A program made the position numbers and the translations under genes. A stretch of 55,159 nucleotides of DNA from Hydrogenophilales bacterium (GTDB lineage Bacteria > Pseudomonadota > Gammaproteobacteria > Burkholderiales > Thiobacillaceae): the NCBI GenBank assembly GCA_024636675.1, contig JAGXGM010000034.1, positions 1 to 55,159 of the forward strand, written 5' to 3'. The notes under the pieces were generated by a model. That model was not told the DNA's origin and did no database searches. It worked only from the letters and a program-made list of their open reading frames with translations. This document shows, in pieces, positions 39,015-47,579 of this stretch. Position 1 is the first letter of the stretch. Each line of letters opens with the position of its first letter.

Positions 39015-40099
39015 TGAGCCTCGCCTCCACCCTGGAAATTATCGAAGAGCTGAAAGCCGGCCGCATGGTCGTGCTGGTCGACGAGGAAGACCGCGAAAAC
39101 GAGGGCGATCTCGTCATGGCCGCCGAGCACGTCACCCCCGACGCGATCAACTTCATGGCCAGGTACGGGCGCGGCCTGATCTGCCTGACGCTGACCGACG
39201 ACCGCTGCCGCCAGCTGGGCCTGAAGCAGATGGTGTCCGACAACCAGACGCCGCACGGCACCGCGTTCACCATCTCGATCGAGGCGGCCGAAGGCGTGAC
39301 CACCGGCATTTCGGCGGCCGACCGCGCGGTCACCATCCAGGCCGCGGTGAAGCATGACGCCAAAGCCACCGACATCATCCAGCCCGGCCACATCTTCCCG
39401 CTGCGCGCGCAGCCCGGCGGCGTGCTGGTGCGCGCCGGCCACACCGAGGCCGGCTGCGATCTCGCCGGGCTGGCGGGCCTGGTGCCCGCTTCCGTCATCT
39501 GCGAAATCCTCAAGGACGACGGCACCATGGCGCGCCTGCCCGACCTGGTGCCGTTCGCGCAGGAGCACGGCCTGAAGATCGGCGCCATCGCCGACCTCAT
39601 CCATTACCGCAACCAGACCGAAAGCCTGGTCGAGCGCGCCGCCGACCGCCTGATCCAGACCGTCTACGGCGCCTTCCGCCTGATCGCCTACCGCGACAAG
39701 TGCGCCGGCGAAACCCACCTCGCGCTGGTCAAGGGCGAGATCCATGCCGACCACGAAACCCTGGTGCGCGTGCACGAACCGCTGTCGGTGATGGACTTTC
39801 TCGACGTCACCGGCGGCGGCCACTCGTGGCCGATCATGGGCGCGATGGAACGCATCGCCGAGTCGCAGTCTGGCGTCATCGTGCTGCTGCATCGCCCGGA
39901 GACCGCCGATGCCTTGCTCGAGCGCATCAACCCGGCGCCGGTCGCCAGCCGCAAATACGACCTGCGCGACTACGGCATCGGCGCGCAGATCCTGCGCGAC
40001 CTCGGCGTCGGCAAAATGAAGCTGCTGGCCAGTCCGCGCAAGATGCCTGCGATGGACGGCTTCGGGCTGGAAGTCACCGGCTATTCTGAAAAAGCATGA
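39014..40099 (+). CDS. ribB: 3,4-dihydroxy-2-butanone 4-phosphate synthase with degenerate GTP cyclohydrolase II domain (RibBX)
   Basis: 361 residues. The N-terminal 200 form an intact DHBP synthase (DEEDRENEGD, GRGLICLTLT, RAGHTEAGCDLAGLAGL). The C-terminal 150 resemble GTP cyclohydrolase II but lack its zinc-binding cysteine motif (the CLTGD and CDCG cysteines); the position reads VHEPLSVMDFLDVTGGG. This is the RibBX type known from proteobacteria such as Shewanella, where only the butanone synthase acts. A separate RibA is expected elsewhere. It makes the four-carbon unit for RibH. Confidence 0.92.
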   Translation: MSLASTLEIIEELKAGRMVVLVDEEDRENEGDLVMAAEHVTPDAINFMARYGRGLICLTLTDDRCRQLGLKQMVSDNQTPHGTAFTISIEAAEGVTTGISAADRAVTIQAAVKHDAKATDIIQPGHIFPLRAQPGGVLVRAGHTEAGCDLAGLAGLVPASVICEILKDDGTMARLPDLVPFAQEHGLKIGAIADLIHYRNQTESLVERAADRLIQTVYGAFRLIAYRDKCAGETHLALVKGEIHADHETLVRVHEPLSVMDFLDVTGGGHSWPIMGAMERIAESQSGVIVLLHRPETADALLERINPAPVASRKYDLRDYGIGAQILRDLGVGKMKLLASPRKMPAMDGFGLEVTGYSEKA

Positions 40100-40120
40100 C
40101 CCAATAAAAAGGATCGCACC

Positions 40121-40588
40121 ATGGGAACCACCGACAACATCACCGAACTCGACCCCGTCTATCAGGGCGCAGGCCTCAAGGTCGGCATCGTCATGAGCCG
40201 CTTCAACCGTGACATCTGCGAAGGCCTCTTGTCGGCCTGCGAGCTCGAACTGGCCCGCCTCGGCGTTGCCAAGGAAGACATCCTGCTGGTGGATGTGCCC
40301 GGCGCGCTGGAGCATCCGCTGGTGCTGCAGAAAATGGCGCAATCCGAAAAGTTCGACGCGCTGGTCGCCATCGGCGCAGTGGTGCGCGGCGATACCTACC
40401 ACTTCGAGATCGTGTCGAACGAATCCGCGCGCGGCATTCTCGACGTTCAGCTGGAGACCGGCATGCCGATTGCCAACGCCATCCTCACCGTCGACACCGA
40501 GGAGCAGGGCCACGCCCGGATGGCCGAAAAAGGCCGCGATGCCGCGCGCGTGGCGGTCGAGATGACCAACCTGCTGAAACGCCTCTGA
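40121..40588 (+). CDS. ribH: 6,7-dimethyl-8-ribityllumazine synthase
   Basis: 155 residues: [32 protein letters not shown] and the [21 protein letters not shown] substrate-binding loop are standard RibH features. It condenses the RibBX product with the pyrimidine from RibD. AAGGA lies before the ATG. One base separates its stop from nusB. Confidence 0.97.
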   Translation: MGTTDNITELDPVYQGAGLKVGIVMSRFNRDICEGLLSACELELARLGVAKEDILLVDVPGALEHPLVLQKMAQSEKFDALVAIGAVVRGDTYHFEIVSNESARGILDVQLETGMPIANAILTVDTEEQGHARMAEKGRDAARVAVEMTNLLKRL

Positions 40589-40589
40589 G

Positions 40590-41027
40590 ATGGCCGGCTC
40601 CCGCAAAATCGCCCGCGAATTCACCCTGCAAGGCGTATACGCCTGGCTGGTCGGCGGTGCCGACGTCACGCTGATCATCGCCAACCTCAAGGACGACGAG
40701 CAGTTCAAGCGCGCCGACGAAACCTATTTCCGCACCCTGATCCACGGCGTGCTGAAAGAAGAGGACATGCTGAGCTCACGAGTCAGCCCCCTGCTCGACC
40801 GCCCGCTCCCCGAACTGTCTCCCATCGAGCGCGGCATCCTGCTCATTGGCGCCTATGAACTGCTGCACTGCCCGGACGTGCCGTGGCGCGTCGCCATCAA
40901 CGAAGGCGTCGAACTCGCCAAGAAATTCGGCGGCACCGACGGCCACAAGTACATCAACGGCGTGCTCGACAAGCTGGCGCAGGATGTGCGTGCGGTGGAA
41001 ATTGCGGCGGCGAGGGGTAAGGCGTAA
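40590..41027 (+). CDS. nusB: Transcription antitermination factor NusB
   Basis: 145 residues, all-helical NusB fold: [13 protein letters not shown] near the N terminus and [31 protein letters not shown] near the C terminus. With NusE it binds boxA RNA of rRNA operons. Linkage to ribH is nearly universal in proteobacteria. A C-rich repeat follows (41015-41097). Confidence 0.96.
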   Translation: MAGSRKIAREFTLQGVYAWLVGGADVTLIIANLKDDEQFKRADETYFRTLIHGVLKEEDMLSSRVSPLLDRPLPELSPIERGILLIGAYELLHCPDVPWRVAINEGVELAKKFGGTDGHKYINGVLDKLAQDVRAVEIAAARGKA

Positions 41028-41097
41028 GGCGTGAGGAAGGCGTGCTGGCGACCGCACAACCTCACCCCTCACCCTTAACCCCTCACCTCTCACGCCC
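41015..41097. repeat. TCACC/GGTGA-type intergenic repeat between nusB and thiL
   Basis: A G-rich left part (GTAAGGCGTAAGGCGTGAGG) and a C-rich right part (CCTCACCCCTCACCCTTAAC) are roughly reverse complementary around a loop of about 20 bases. The composition and layout match the repeat between glyA and nrdR. Confidence 0.65.
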
Positions 41098-41098
41098 C

Positions 41099-42052
41099 AT
41101 GGAATTCGACCTCATCGGCCGCCACTTCACCCGCGCCACCCCCGGCGCGGTGCTGGGCGTGGGCGACGACTGCGCGCTGCTGGCGCCGACGCCGGGCATG
41201 CAGCTGGCGGTGTCGTCCGACATGCTGCTCGAAGGCCGCCATTTCTCGCCGCAGGACAGTCCCGCCGGCATCGGCCACAAGTCGCTGGCGGTGAACCTGT
41301 CCGACCTCGCCGCAATGGGAGCGACGCCGCGCTGGGCGACGCTGTCGATCGCCCTGCCGGAAGCCGATGACGCCTGGCTCACCGCCTTCGCGCGCGGCTT
41401 TTTCCGCATGGCCGACCAGCACGGCATCGAGCTGGTCGGCGGCGACACCACGCGCGGCGCGTTGACGATCAGCATCACGGTCATCGGCGAAGTGCCGCCC
41501 GGCCAGGCGCTGCGCCGCGACGGCGCGCAGGCCGGCGACGACGTCTGGGTCTCCGGCACGATCGGCTCGGCAGCGCTGGCGCTGGCCTACCGCCAGGGGC
41601 GTCTGTTCATGGAACAGATCGACGCCGCCAAGGTATTGCCCGCGCTCTACCTGCCGACGCCGCGCGTCGCGCTCGGCATCGCGCTGCGCGGCATCGCGTC
41701 CAGCGCGATCGATATTTCTGACGGTCTGCTGGCCGATCTCGGGCATATCCTGCAACGCTCGCAGGTCGGCGCCGCCCTCGAATTCGCCGCGCTGCCGACG
41801 CTGCCGGTGGCGCAGGCCTATCTGCATGAAAAAGTCGCGGTGGGCTGCGTGCTGGCGGGCGGCGACGACTACGAGCTCTGCTTCACCGCGGCGCCGGACA
41901 AGCGCGACGCGGTGGCAGCCGGCGCGCAATCCGCCGGCGTCGCTGTGACGCGCATTGGCCGCATCACCGCCGAATCCGGGCTGGCGGTCATCGACGCCGA
42001 CGGCCAGCCCCTGCCCATCGACCACACCGGCTATGACCACTTTGCGGCCTGA
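41099..42052 (+). CDS. thiL: Thiamine-monophosphate kinase
   Basis: 317 residues. N-terminal VLGVGDDCALL and SDMLLEGRHF, with LVGGDTTRG and the AIDISDGLLADL and GGDDYELCF blocks of the AIR synthase-like kinase fold. It phosphorylates thiamine monophosphate to the active diphosphate. The upstream repeat is open in frame, but the ATG at 41099 gives the family N terminus MEFDLIGRHF. The 3' end overlaps pgpA by 20 bases. Confidence 0.95.
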   Translation: MEFDLIGRHFTRATPGAVLGVGDDCALLAPTPGMQLAVSSDMLLEGRHFSPQDSPAGIGHKSLAVNLSDLAAMGATPRWATLSIALPEADDAWLTAFARGFFRMADQHGIELVGGDTTRGALTISITVIGEVPPGQALRRDGAQAGDDVWVSGTIGSAALALAYRQGRLFMEQIDAAKVLPALYLPTPRVALGIALRGIASSAIDISDGLLADLGHILQRSQVGAALEFAALPTLPVAQAYLHEKVAVGCVLAGGDDYELCFTAAPDKRDAVAAGAQSAGVAVTRIGRITAESGLAVIDADGQPLPIDHTGYDHFAA

Positions 42053-42521
42053 CCTCAAATTCCTGTTCGCGCATCCGGCGCACCTGATCGCATTCGGCTT
42101 CGGCAGCGGGCTTGCGCCCAAAGCGCCTGGCACCGTCGGCACCCTGCTCGGCCTGCCGCTGTACTGGCTGGTCGTCGCCACAGCGCCCGACCTGCCGAAC
42201 CAGATCATTCTGCTGATTGCCGCCTTCCTGCTCGGCGTCTGGGCCTGCGGCCGCACCGGGCGCGCGCTCGGCGTCGCCGACCACGGCGGCATGGTGTGGG
42301 ACGAGATCGTCGCCTTCGCGCTGATATTGCTGTTCACCCCGGCCGGCTGGCTGTGGATGGCGCTGGCCTTTGCACTGTTCCGCCTGTTCGATATCCTGAA
42401 ACCCTGGCCGATCCGGCTTGCCGACACCCGCCTGAAAAACGGCTTCGGCGTGATGTTCGACGATCTTCTGGCGGCGGGTTACGCGATCGCCGCCCTGAAA
42501 GGACTGCAATGGCTCGTGTAA
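42033..42521 (+). CDS. pgpA: Phosphatidylglycerophosphatase A
   Basis: 162 residues with four membrane-associated helices, GSGLAPKAPGTVGTLLGLPL and DEIVAFALIL and the acidic DDLLAAGYA near the C terminus, all typical of PgpA. It removes the phosphate of phosphatidylglycerophosphate in the inner membrane. Its ATG at 42033 lies inside the end of thiL and its stop overlaps the cinA-like start, showing a tightly packed operon. Confidence 0.93.
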   Translation: MTTLRPDLKFLFAHPAHLIAFGFGSGLAPKAPGTVGTLLGLPLYWLVVATAPDLPNQIILLIAAFLLGVWACGRTGRALGVADHGGMVWDEIVAFALILLFTPAGWLWMALAFALFRLFDILKPWPIRLADTRLKNGFGVMFDDLLAAGYAIAALKGLQWLV

Positions 42522-43006
42522 GCGAAGAAGAACTGCACCAGCTCGCCACCGAACTCGCCGACAAGCTCGTCGCGCGCGGCTGGATGCTGGCCACCGCCGA
42601 ATCCTGCACCGGCGGCTGGGTCGGGCAACTGCTCACTTCGCTGCCCGGCAGCTCGCACTGGTACGAGCGCGGCTTCATCACTTATGCCAACGCCGCCAAA
42701 ATCGAGATGCTCGGTGTGCCGGAAGAGATTCTGGACAGCCACGGCGCCGTCTCCGAGGAAACCGCCTGCGCGATGGCAGCCGGTGCGCTGGCCCACAGCC
42801 ACGCCCAGGCAGCACTCGCCATTTCCGGCATTGCCGGCCCCGGCGGCGGCACCCCGCAAAAACCCGTCGGCCTGGTCTGCTACGGCTGGGCGCTGGCAGA
42901 CGGCACGCTCATGTCGTCCATCTGCCGCCTCGATGGCGACCGCGAGGAAATCCGCTCGCGCGCAGTGGCCGCAGCGCTGCGCGGCTTGATCGAACTGATC
43001 GGATAG
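42509..43006 (+). CDS. pncC: Nicotinamide-nucleotide amidase (CinA C-terminal domain, PncC)
   Basis: 165 residues equal to the C-terminal CinA domain: TAESCTGGWVGQLLTSLPGSS, GAVSEETACAMAAG and AISGIAGPGGGTPQKPVG. It deamidates nicotinamide mononucleotide in NAD salvage. The N-terminal molybdopterin-like half of full CinA is absent. The ATG at 42509 overlaps the pgpA stop by 13 bases. A long run of repeats follows. Confidence 0.94.
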   Translation: MARVSEEELHQLATELADKLVARGWMLATAESCTGGWVGQLLTSLPGSSHWYERGFITYANAAKIEMLGVPEEILDSHGAVSEETACAMAAGALAHSHAQAALAISGIAGPGGGTPQKPVGLVCYGWALADGTLMSSICRLDGDREEIRSRAVAAALRGLIELIG

Positions 43007-43009
43007 ATA

Positions 43010-43120
43010 CAAGATTCAAGGCTCAAGATTCAAGAAAAACGCAGGCGGGCCACGGCAGAAATTTCTTGAACCTTGAACCTTGAACCTTGAACCTTGAACC
43101 TTGATTCTTGCATCTTGATT
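43010..43120. repeat. CTTGAAC heptamer array with an inverted counterpart
   Basis: Eight head-to-tail heptamers at 43065-43120: five perfect CTTGAAC, then CTTGATT, CTTGCAT and CTTGATT. The opposite strand of 43010-43034 carries three similar heptamers (CTTGAAT, CTTGAGC, CTTGAAT), so the two arrays face each other over a 30-base loop. Copy number may vary by slippage. Confidence 0.9.
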
Positions 43121-43122
43121 CT

Positions 43123-44013
43123 TTAATAAAACGCCCACGCCGCGAACGGCTCGATCTCGTCGCGATTCAATAGCATCAACTGAAAGGCGTTCGGATTAAG
43201 GGCATGGTCCGGCGTGGTGTCGACGTGGAGCCGCTGCAGCACGTAGCCGAGCAGCGCGCGCCGCACGTTCACCTCGATGACCGCCCCGTTTGCGCCGTAG
43301 TCCAGCAGCAAGCTCTCGCGCATTGCCGCATCGAGGCCACTGTGCGGCGCAAGCTTCAGGCTCACCTGCTCCACCCAATCATCGTCGTATTGCTCGCCGG
43401 ATTCGGCCGGCAGGTCCAGGCACTGCGCCTCGGTCATGCGCGACAGCACGAAGTCGCGGAAATCGCAGGTGTCCTCGCTGTAGGCCCGCAGATGCCAGCG
43501 CAGCCCGGTATTGACCAGGGTATGCGGCTCCAGCACGCGCGCCGCGCCGCTCTCGCGACTGGACAGGGAACGGTAGCTGACGCGCAGTTTGCGCCGCCCG
43601 TGAATCGCGCGGGTGATCTGCGCCAGGGTGTGCTGGCCGGGCAGGCGGGTGGGCAACGGCAGCGACGCGGTCGGCAGGCCATAGATCAGATCACCCCCGT
43701 ACGGCCCGTTCGCCACCGCCAGATTGGCCGCGATGACCGGCAGCACCGCGGCGGGCGCGAGGTCGGCAAAGACGGCGCTGAAGCCCTCCCCGGGCACGAA
43801 GCCGAACACGCTGTGGTTGTAGACGAGGTTGCCCGGCGCCAGATCGCCATAGAGCTTGAGATCCTTGGTCGCGGCCGGGTCGGACAGGCCAAAGGCGCGG
43901 GCGACGTCGCTGCGGGTGACCACGCCGGTGTACCAGGCCATGACCTCGATGTATTGCAGCCGCTGGCGCGTCGCCCACTTCACGTCCAGGCGCATTTTTT
44001 CTTTTGAAAACAT
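43123..44013 (-). CDS. WYL-domain transcriptional regulator (BrxR/CapW-like)
   Basis: 296 residues: winged HTH at about 14-75 (ATRQRLQYIEVMAWYTG, RSDVARAFGLSDPAATKDL) and a WYL domain at about 130-200 with RKLRVSYRSLSS and W173-H-L in place of W-Y-L, then a WCX C-terminal part. This is the layout of the BrxR/CapW regulators near phage-defence genes and, more distantly, of the DNA-damage regulators PafBC. The frame is open to 44079, but GGAG lies 8 bases before the ATG at 44013. It faces recA; a palindrome lies between. Ligand unknown. Confidence 0.88.
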   Translation of the reverse strand: MFSKEKMRLDVKWATRQRLQYIEVMAWYTGVVTRSDVARAFGLSDPAATKDLKLYGDLAPGNLVYNHSVFGFVPGEGFSAVFADLAPAAVLPVIAANLAVANGPYGGDLIYGLPTASLPLPTRLPGQHTLAQITRAIHGRRKLRVSYRSLSSRESGAARVLEPHTLVNTGLRWHLRAYSEDTCDFRDFVLSRMTEAQCLDLPAESGEQYDDDWVEQVSLKLAPHSGLDAAMRESLLLDYGANGAVIEVNVRRALLGYVLQRLHVDTTPDHALNPNAFQLMLLNRDEIEPFAAWAFY

Positions 44014-44046
44014 ATTCTTCGCTCCGGGCTGGCCGTTGTTGCGAAA

Positions 44047-44075
44047 ATTATAGGGGCGGGGCAGGCCGAATACAA
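44047..44075 (-). promoter_or_regulatory. Promoter of the WYL regulator gene
   Basis: On the minus strand TTGTAT (44075-44070) and TATAAT (44052-44047) are separated by 17 bases, about 35 bases before the WYL start codon. Confidence 0.7.
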
Positions 44076-44087
44076 ACAATTACGTCA

Positions 44088-44100
44088 TACATTTTATGTA
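44088..44100. promoter_or_regulatory. Palindrome midway between the WYL and recA promoters
   Basis: TACAT-TTT-ATGTA, a perfect 13-base dyad centred at 44094. The -35 elements of the two divergent promoters are at 44070-44075 and 44115-44120, so the dyad lies exactly half-way. A likely operator, probably for the WYL protein. Confidence 0.6.
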
Positions 44101-44114
44101 GGTGATATTTTTTA

Positions 44115-44143
44115 TTGACATAAGCAAATATACAACCTAAAGT
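44115..44143 (+). promoter_or_regulatory. recA promoter
   Basis: TTGACA (44115-44120), 17-base spacer, TAAAGT (44138-44143): a near-consensus sigma-70 promoter. No CTGT-N8-ACAG LexA box is present between the WYL gene and recA. Confidence 0.8.
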
Positions 44144-44175
44144 TCGTCCATCCCAACCCATTCAGGAGACGCAAC

Positions 44176-45199
<1,024 letters not shown>

Positions 45200-45216
<17 letters not shown>

Positions 45217-45652
45217 ACCCGGCGACCTGCGCGAGCGCGCCCTGGGCCTGCTGGCGCGGCGCGAGCATAGCCGGATCGAGCTCATCCGCAAGCTCGAACG
45301 CGCAGGCTTTAGCCGCGACGACATCGACCCCCTGCTTGACGCCTTCGAGGCGAAAAACTGGCTCTCCGACCGCCGCTTCGCCGAAAGCTACGTCGCCGAC
45401 CACCGCGCCCGCGCCGGCAGCATCAAGCTCGCCTACGACCTGCGCCAGCGCGGCGTCGGTGACGGCATCATCGAATCGGTATTGGGTGACCATCGCGACA
45501 GCGAACTCGATCGCGCGCGCGAAGTGTGGCAGAAGAAATTCGGCACGGCGCCCGCCGACATGGCCGAGAAAGCCCGGCAGATACGCTTCCTGCAAAGCCG
45601 GGGGTTCACATCAGAGGTGATTCGACGCGCGATTTCGGACGGAAATGACTGA
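45200..45652 (+). CDS. recX: Regulatory protein RecX
   Basis: 150 residues in three-helix repeats typical of RecX ([65 protein letters not shown]). It binds the RecA filament and limits its activity. The GTG at 45200 inside the end of recA is chosen because it begins just before the conserved domain; an ATG at 45164 is also open. Co-transcribed with recA. Confidence 0.94.
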
Positions 45653-45692
45653 GCCAAGACCGGCGCGAAAAATAGTGATTAACTTCAACCAA

Positions 45693-45708
45693 GCTATGCT
45701 TGTATAGC
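45693..45708. promoter_or_regulatory. Possible operator before the RHH antitoxin-like gene
   Basis: GCTAT-GCTTGT-ATAGC, an inverted repeat with 5-bp arms 20 bases before the ATG of the RHH gene. RHH proteins usually bind such sites in their own promoters. Confidence 0.45.
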
Positions 45709-45727
45709 GCCATTTCAAGGAGCCGCC

Positions 45728-45964
45728 ATGTTAGCGATTCGCTTGCCGGAAGACATCGAAGCCAGGCTGGATAATCTGGCAAAGCGCACGGGACGCAGCA
45801 AGACGTTTTATGCCCGCGAAGCCATTCTGGAATACCTGGAAGACATGGAAGACCTCTACCTGGCCGAGCAAGTCGTGCGTCGCCTGGACAGCGGCGAAGA
45901 GCAAAGCCGCCCTTTAGAGGAAGTGGAGGCGAGATGGCGACAAACTACGAAAACGGGAATCTAG
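45728..45964 (+). CDS. Ribbon-helix-helix antitoxin-like protein, no toxin partner
   Basis: 78 residues with the RHH/RelB-type start MLAIRLPEDIEARLDNLAKRTG and a helical C terminus. AAGGAG precedes the ATG. Type II antitoxins of this group are followed by a RelE gene overlapping or near their end; here the next feature is a terminator at 45978, so the toxin is missing. It is either an orphan antitoxin or a free regulator. The last residues (RWRQTTKTGI) differ from the usual family ending, consistent with loss of the junction. Confidence 0.8.
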   Translation: MLAIRLPEDIEARLDNLAKRTGRSKTFYAREAILEYLEDMEDLYLAEQVVRRLDSGEEQSRPLEEVEARWRQTTKTGI

Positions 45965-45977
45965 AGGCCACAAACGC

Positions 45978-46002
45978 AAACGGGCGCCCCTGGCGCCCGT
46001 TT
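45978..46002. terminator. Intrinsic terminator after the RHH gene
   Basis: AAACGGGCGCC (45978-45988) pairs perfectly with GGCGCCCGTTT (45992-46002) around a 3-base loop. It begins 14 bases after the RHH stop and also faces the convergent DUF2283 gene. Confidence 0.85.
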
Positions 46003-46018
46003 GACGTTGAAAAATGCT

Positions 46019-46216
46019 TCAAGCCGCTATTTGCTCAAAGGAGAATTGCGGAATATCCGCACGATCCCGCGCGTGCTCGACGGTGATGCCGCAAACATTG
46101 CCCTCCGCGTCCAACTCCAGCAGGGTGTTTTCATCCAGATCCCGACTCTCGCTCACGGCAGTTGGTTTGAATTCGATGTAAAGCGTATCGGTGTCCTGAA
46201 AGTATTTAATCTTCAT
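46019..46216 (-). CDS. DUF2283 family protein
   Basis: 65 residues: MKIKYFQDTDTLYIEF, then VSESRDLDENTLLELDAEGNVCGITVEHA, the small all-beta DUF2283 fold. Overlaps its upstream partner by ATGA (46213-46216). DUF2283 genes are often found in two-gene cassettes with a small partner, suggestive of toxin-antitoxin or regulatory pairs; no activity is known. Confidence 0.8.
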   Translation of the reverse strand: MKIKYFQDTDTLYIEFKPTAVSESRDLDENTLLELDAEGNVCGITVEHARDRADIPQFSFEQIAA

Positions 46217-46449
46217 GGCACATATCTCCGATCAAAAAATGCGTTGTGCACGGTCTCTCTATCCGGCAACAGGATCACCCGCAAATACTTACCCTCTGCT
46301 TCTGGAACGGCAGCCCAACGGCGAATCCGCCCATCCGCCTGGATCACTTCCTGTTCCGGGCGATCAATCACGCGCTGAATCCATTCCAGCTTGATCGAGG
46401 CCCGATCCGGCCGTTGCCGCATGGACAAGAAATACTGGGTAAATTCCAC
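46213..46449 (-). CDS. DUF4258-like small protein
   Basis: 78 residues (MEFTQYFLSMRQRPDRASI, then WAAVPEAEGKYLRVILL and TVHNAFFDRRYVP). The layout matches the small RelE-like/DUF4258 group seen next to DUF2283, with the conserved IKLEWI and RRW segments. First gene of a two-gene cassette coupled to DUF2283 through ATGA. Possible toxin partner; family placement is from pattern only. Confidence 0.7.
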   Translation of the reverse strand: MEFTQYFLSMRQRPDRASIKLEWIQRVIDRPEQEVIQADGRIRRWAAVPEAEGKYLRVILLPDRETVHNAFFDRRYVP

Positions 46450-46536
46450 ACGGGCAGTGTAGCAAATAAGTGATCAGACCGTGGCCCTAGCGAGCGCCCT
46501 CGCGTTTATTTATCCGCCCCCCGCCCGCGCGCCCGC

Positions 46537-46551
46537 GGGGTCAGGTCTAGC
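46537..46551. repeat. GGGGTCAGGTCTAGC repeat, left side of the RAYT gene
   Basis: A single copy of the 15-base sequence, in inverse orientation to four copies on the far side of the transposase gene (47430-47643). It lies 11 bases after the transposase stop. Confidence 0.85.
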
Positions 46552-46562
46552 AAAGTTGCACA

Positions 46563-47402
46563 TCAACCCCCTCCCCTGACAATCCGACCCACCGTCGTGA
46601 AATGCACCCCGAAGTAGCTCGCGATTTTCTGATAGGAATACGTCCCTGTCGCATAAGCCATTACGATTGCCGCATTTCTGTCTTGCGCAGCTTGCTCGAT
46701 TTCCTGCAAGCTGCGTGGTGGCGGGCGCCGCTGGGTAGCAGGAATCTGAATGTCGTCCCGTTTGCCAGCTTGCATGCAAGCCTGCATGCGCTGCACAAAT
46801 TGCTCATCGCCCAGGTAAACCTGTCCCTTGAGACTTGACCAGGGCGATTCGGCGTTGATGCCTTCCGCCACAAATTTGGCGTAACGCGTTTGGGCCAGGC
46901 CGCGCTGTTCGGCGAAGTGCGCCAGCAATCCATCGACCGCAAGCCAGGGCTGCGGGGGTTCCGCGCCGACACTTGCCCGGTAGCTGCTCCAGGGCCAGTC
47001 AGCCGGGGCTTTAACCATTCCGGCGCGAACGGGATTGAGCACAACATAGCGCGACAACTCCAGCAGATAAGCATCGCCGTCGACCAGAATGGCCTTGAAG
47101 CGCCCCTGGAACAAATGGCCCACACGCCGATGCCGACGGTTGCTCGCCTGCGTATACACCCCGTTGAGCTGGCGCATCCCCTTTGAAAGGTTGCCGTCCG
47201 GGGTCTGAATCAATAAGTGGTAGTGATTATCCATCAGGCACCAGGCATGGCATACCCAGTTGAACCGGTGAACAACCTGCTCCAGCGTCGAGAGAAACAA
47301 CCGGCGATCCAGGTCATCGTCGAAAATAGCTTCGCGCCGGTCACCGCGCGCAGTGACGTGGTAAAGCGCATCAGGAAACGCTATGCGAACAGGACGGGAC
47401 AT
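46563..47402 (-). CDS. REP-associated tyrosine transposase (RAYT)
   Basis: 279 residues of the Y1/IS200-like RAYT family. N terminus SRPVRIAFPDALYHVTARG, HUH motif H60-Y-H62 in MDNHYHLL and the catalytic tyrosine Y119 in SRYVVLNPVRAG. The C-terminal part (SYQKIASYFGVHFTTVGRIVRG) is a helix-turn-helix. RAYTs process REP-type hairpins as single strands. An upstream ATG (47426) is also open; 47402 matches the family start. The gene is bracketed by inverted copies of a GGGGTCAGGTCTAGC repeat, and its first 49 bases plus flank are duplicated just outside. Confidence 0.92.
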   Translation of the reverse strand: MSRPVRIAFPDALYHVTARGDRREAIFDDDLDRRLFLSTLEQVVHRFNWVCHAWCLMDNHYHLLIQTPDGNLSKGMRQLNGVYTQASNRRHRRVGHLFQGRFKAILVDGDAYLLELSRYVVLNPVRAGMVKAPADWPWSSYRASVGAEPPQPWLAVDGLLAHFAEQRGLAQTRYAKFVAEGINAESPWSSLKGQVYLGDEQFVQRMQACMQAGKRDDIQIPATQRRPPPRSLQEIEQAAQDRNAAIVMAYATGTYSYQKIASYFGVHFTTVGRIVRGGG

Positions 47403-47579
47403 GCGGGGCAGAATAACAGAGCGCATGCTACCAAGCTAGACCTGACCCCATTTCCCCCCTTTCCCTGTTTCCCCCACAAGCTATGACGTGGTAAAGCGCA
47501 TCAGGAAACGCTATGCGAACAGGACGGAACATGCGGGGCAGGATAACAGAGGGAATGCTACCAAGCTAGACCTGACCCC
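47354..47579. repeat. Tandem duplication of the RAYT gene head
   Basis: 47354-47449 and 47484-47579 are direct copies (96 bases, four mismatches) with a period of 130 bases. The unit covers the start of the transposase gene and the adjoining repeat. Confidence 0.9.

Noticed and set aside
43010-43120. CRISPR array
   Set aside because: The repeats are 7 bases, directly head to tail, with no spacers and no cas genes.
44014-44175. LexA (SOS) box upstream of recA
   Set aside because: No CTGT-N8-ACAG or close variant is present; the only dyad is TACAT-TTT-ATGTA.
45965-46018. RelE toxin after the RHH gene
   Set aside because: The frame starting at the in-gene ATG gives about 50 residues without RelE features and runs through a terminator.
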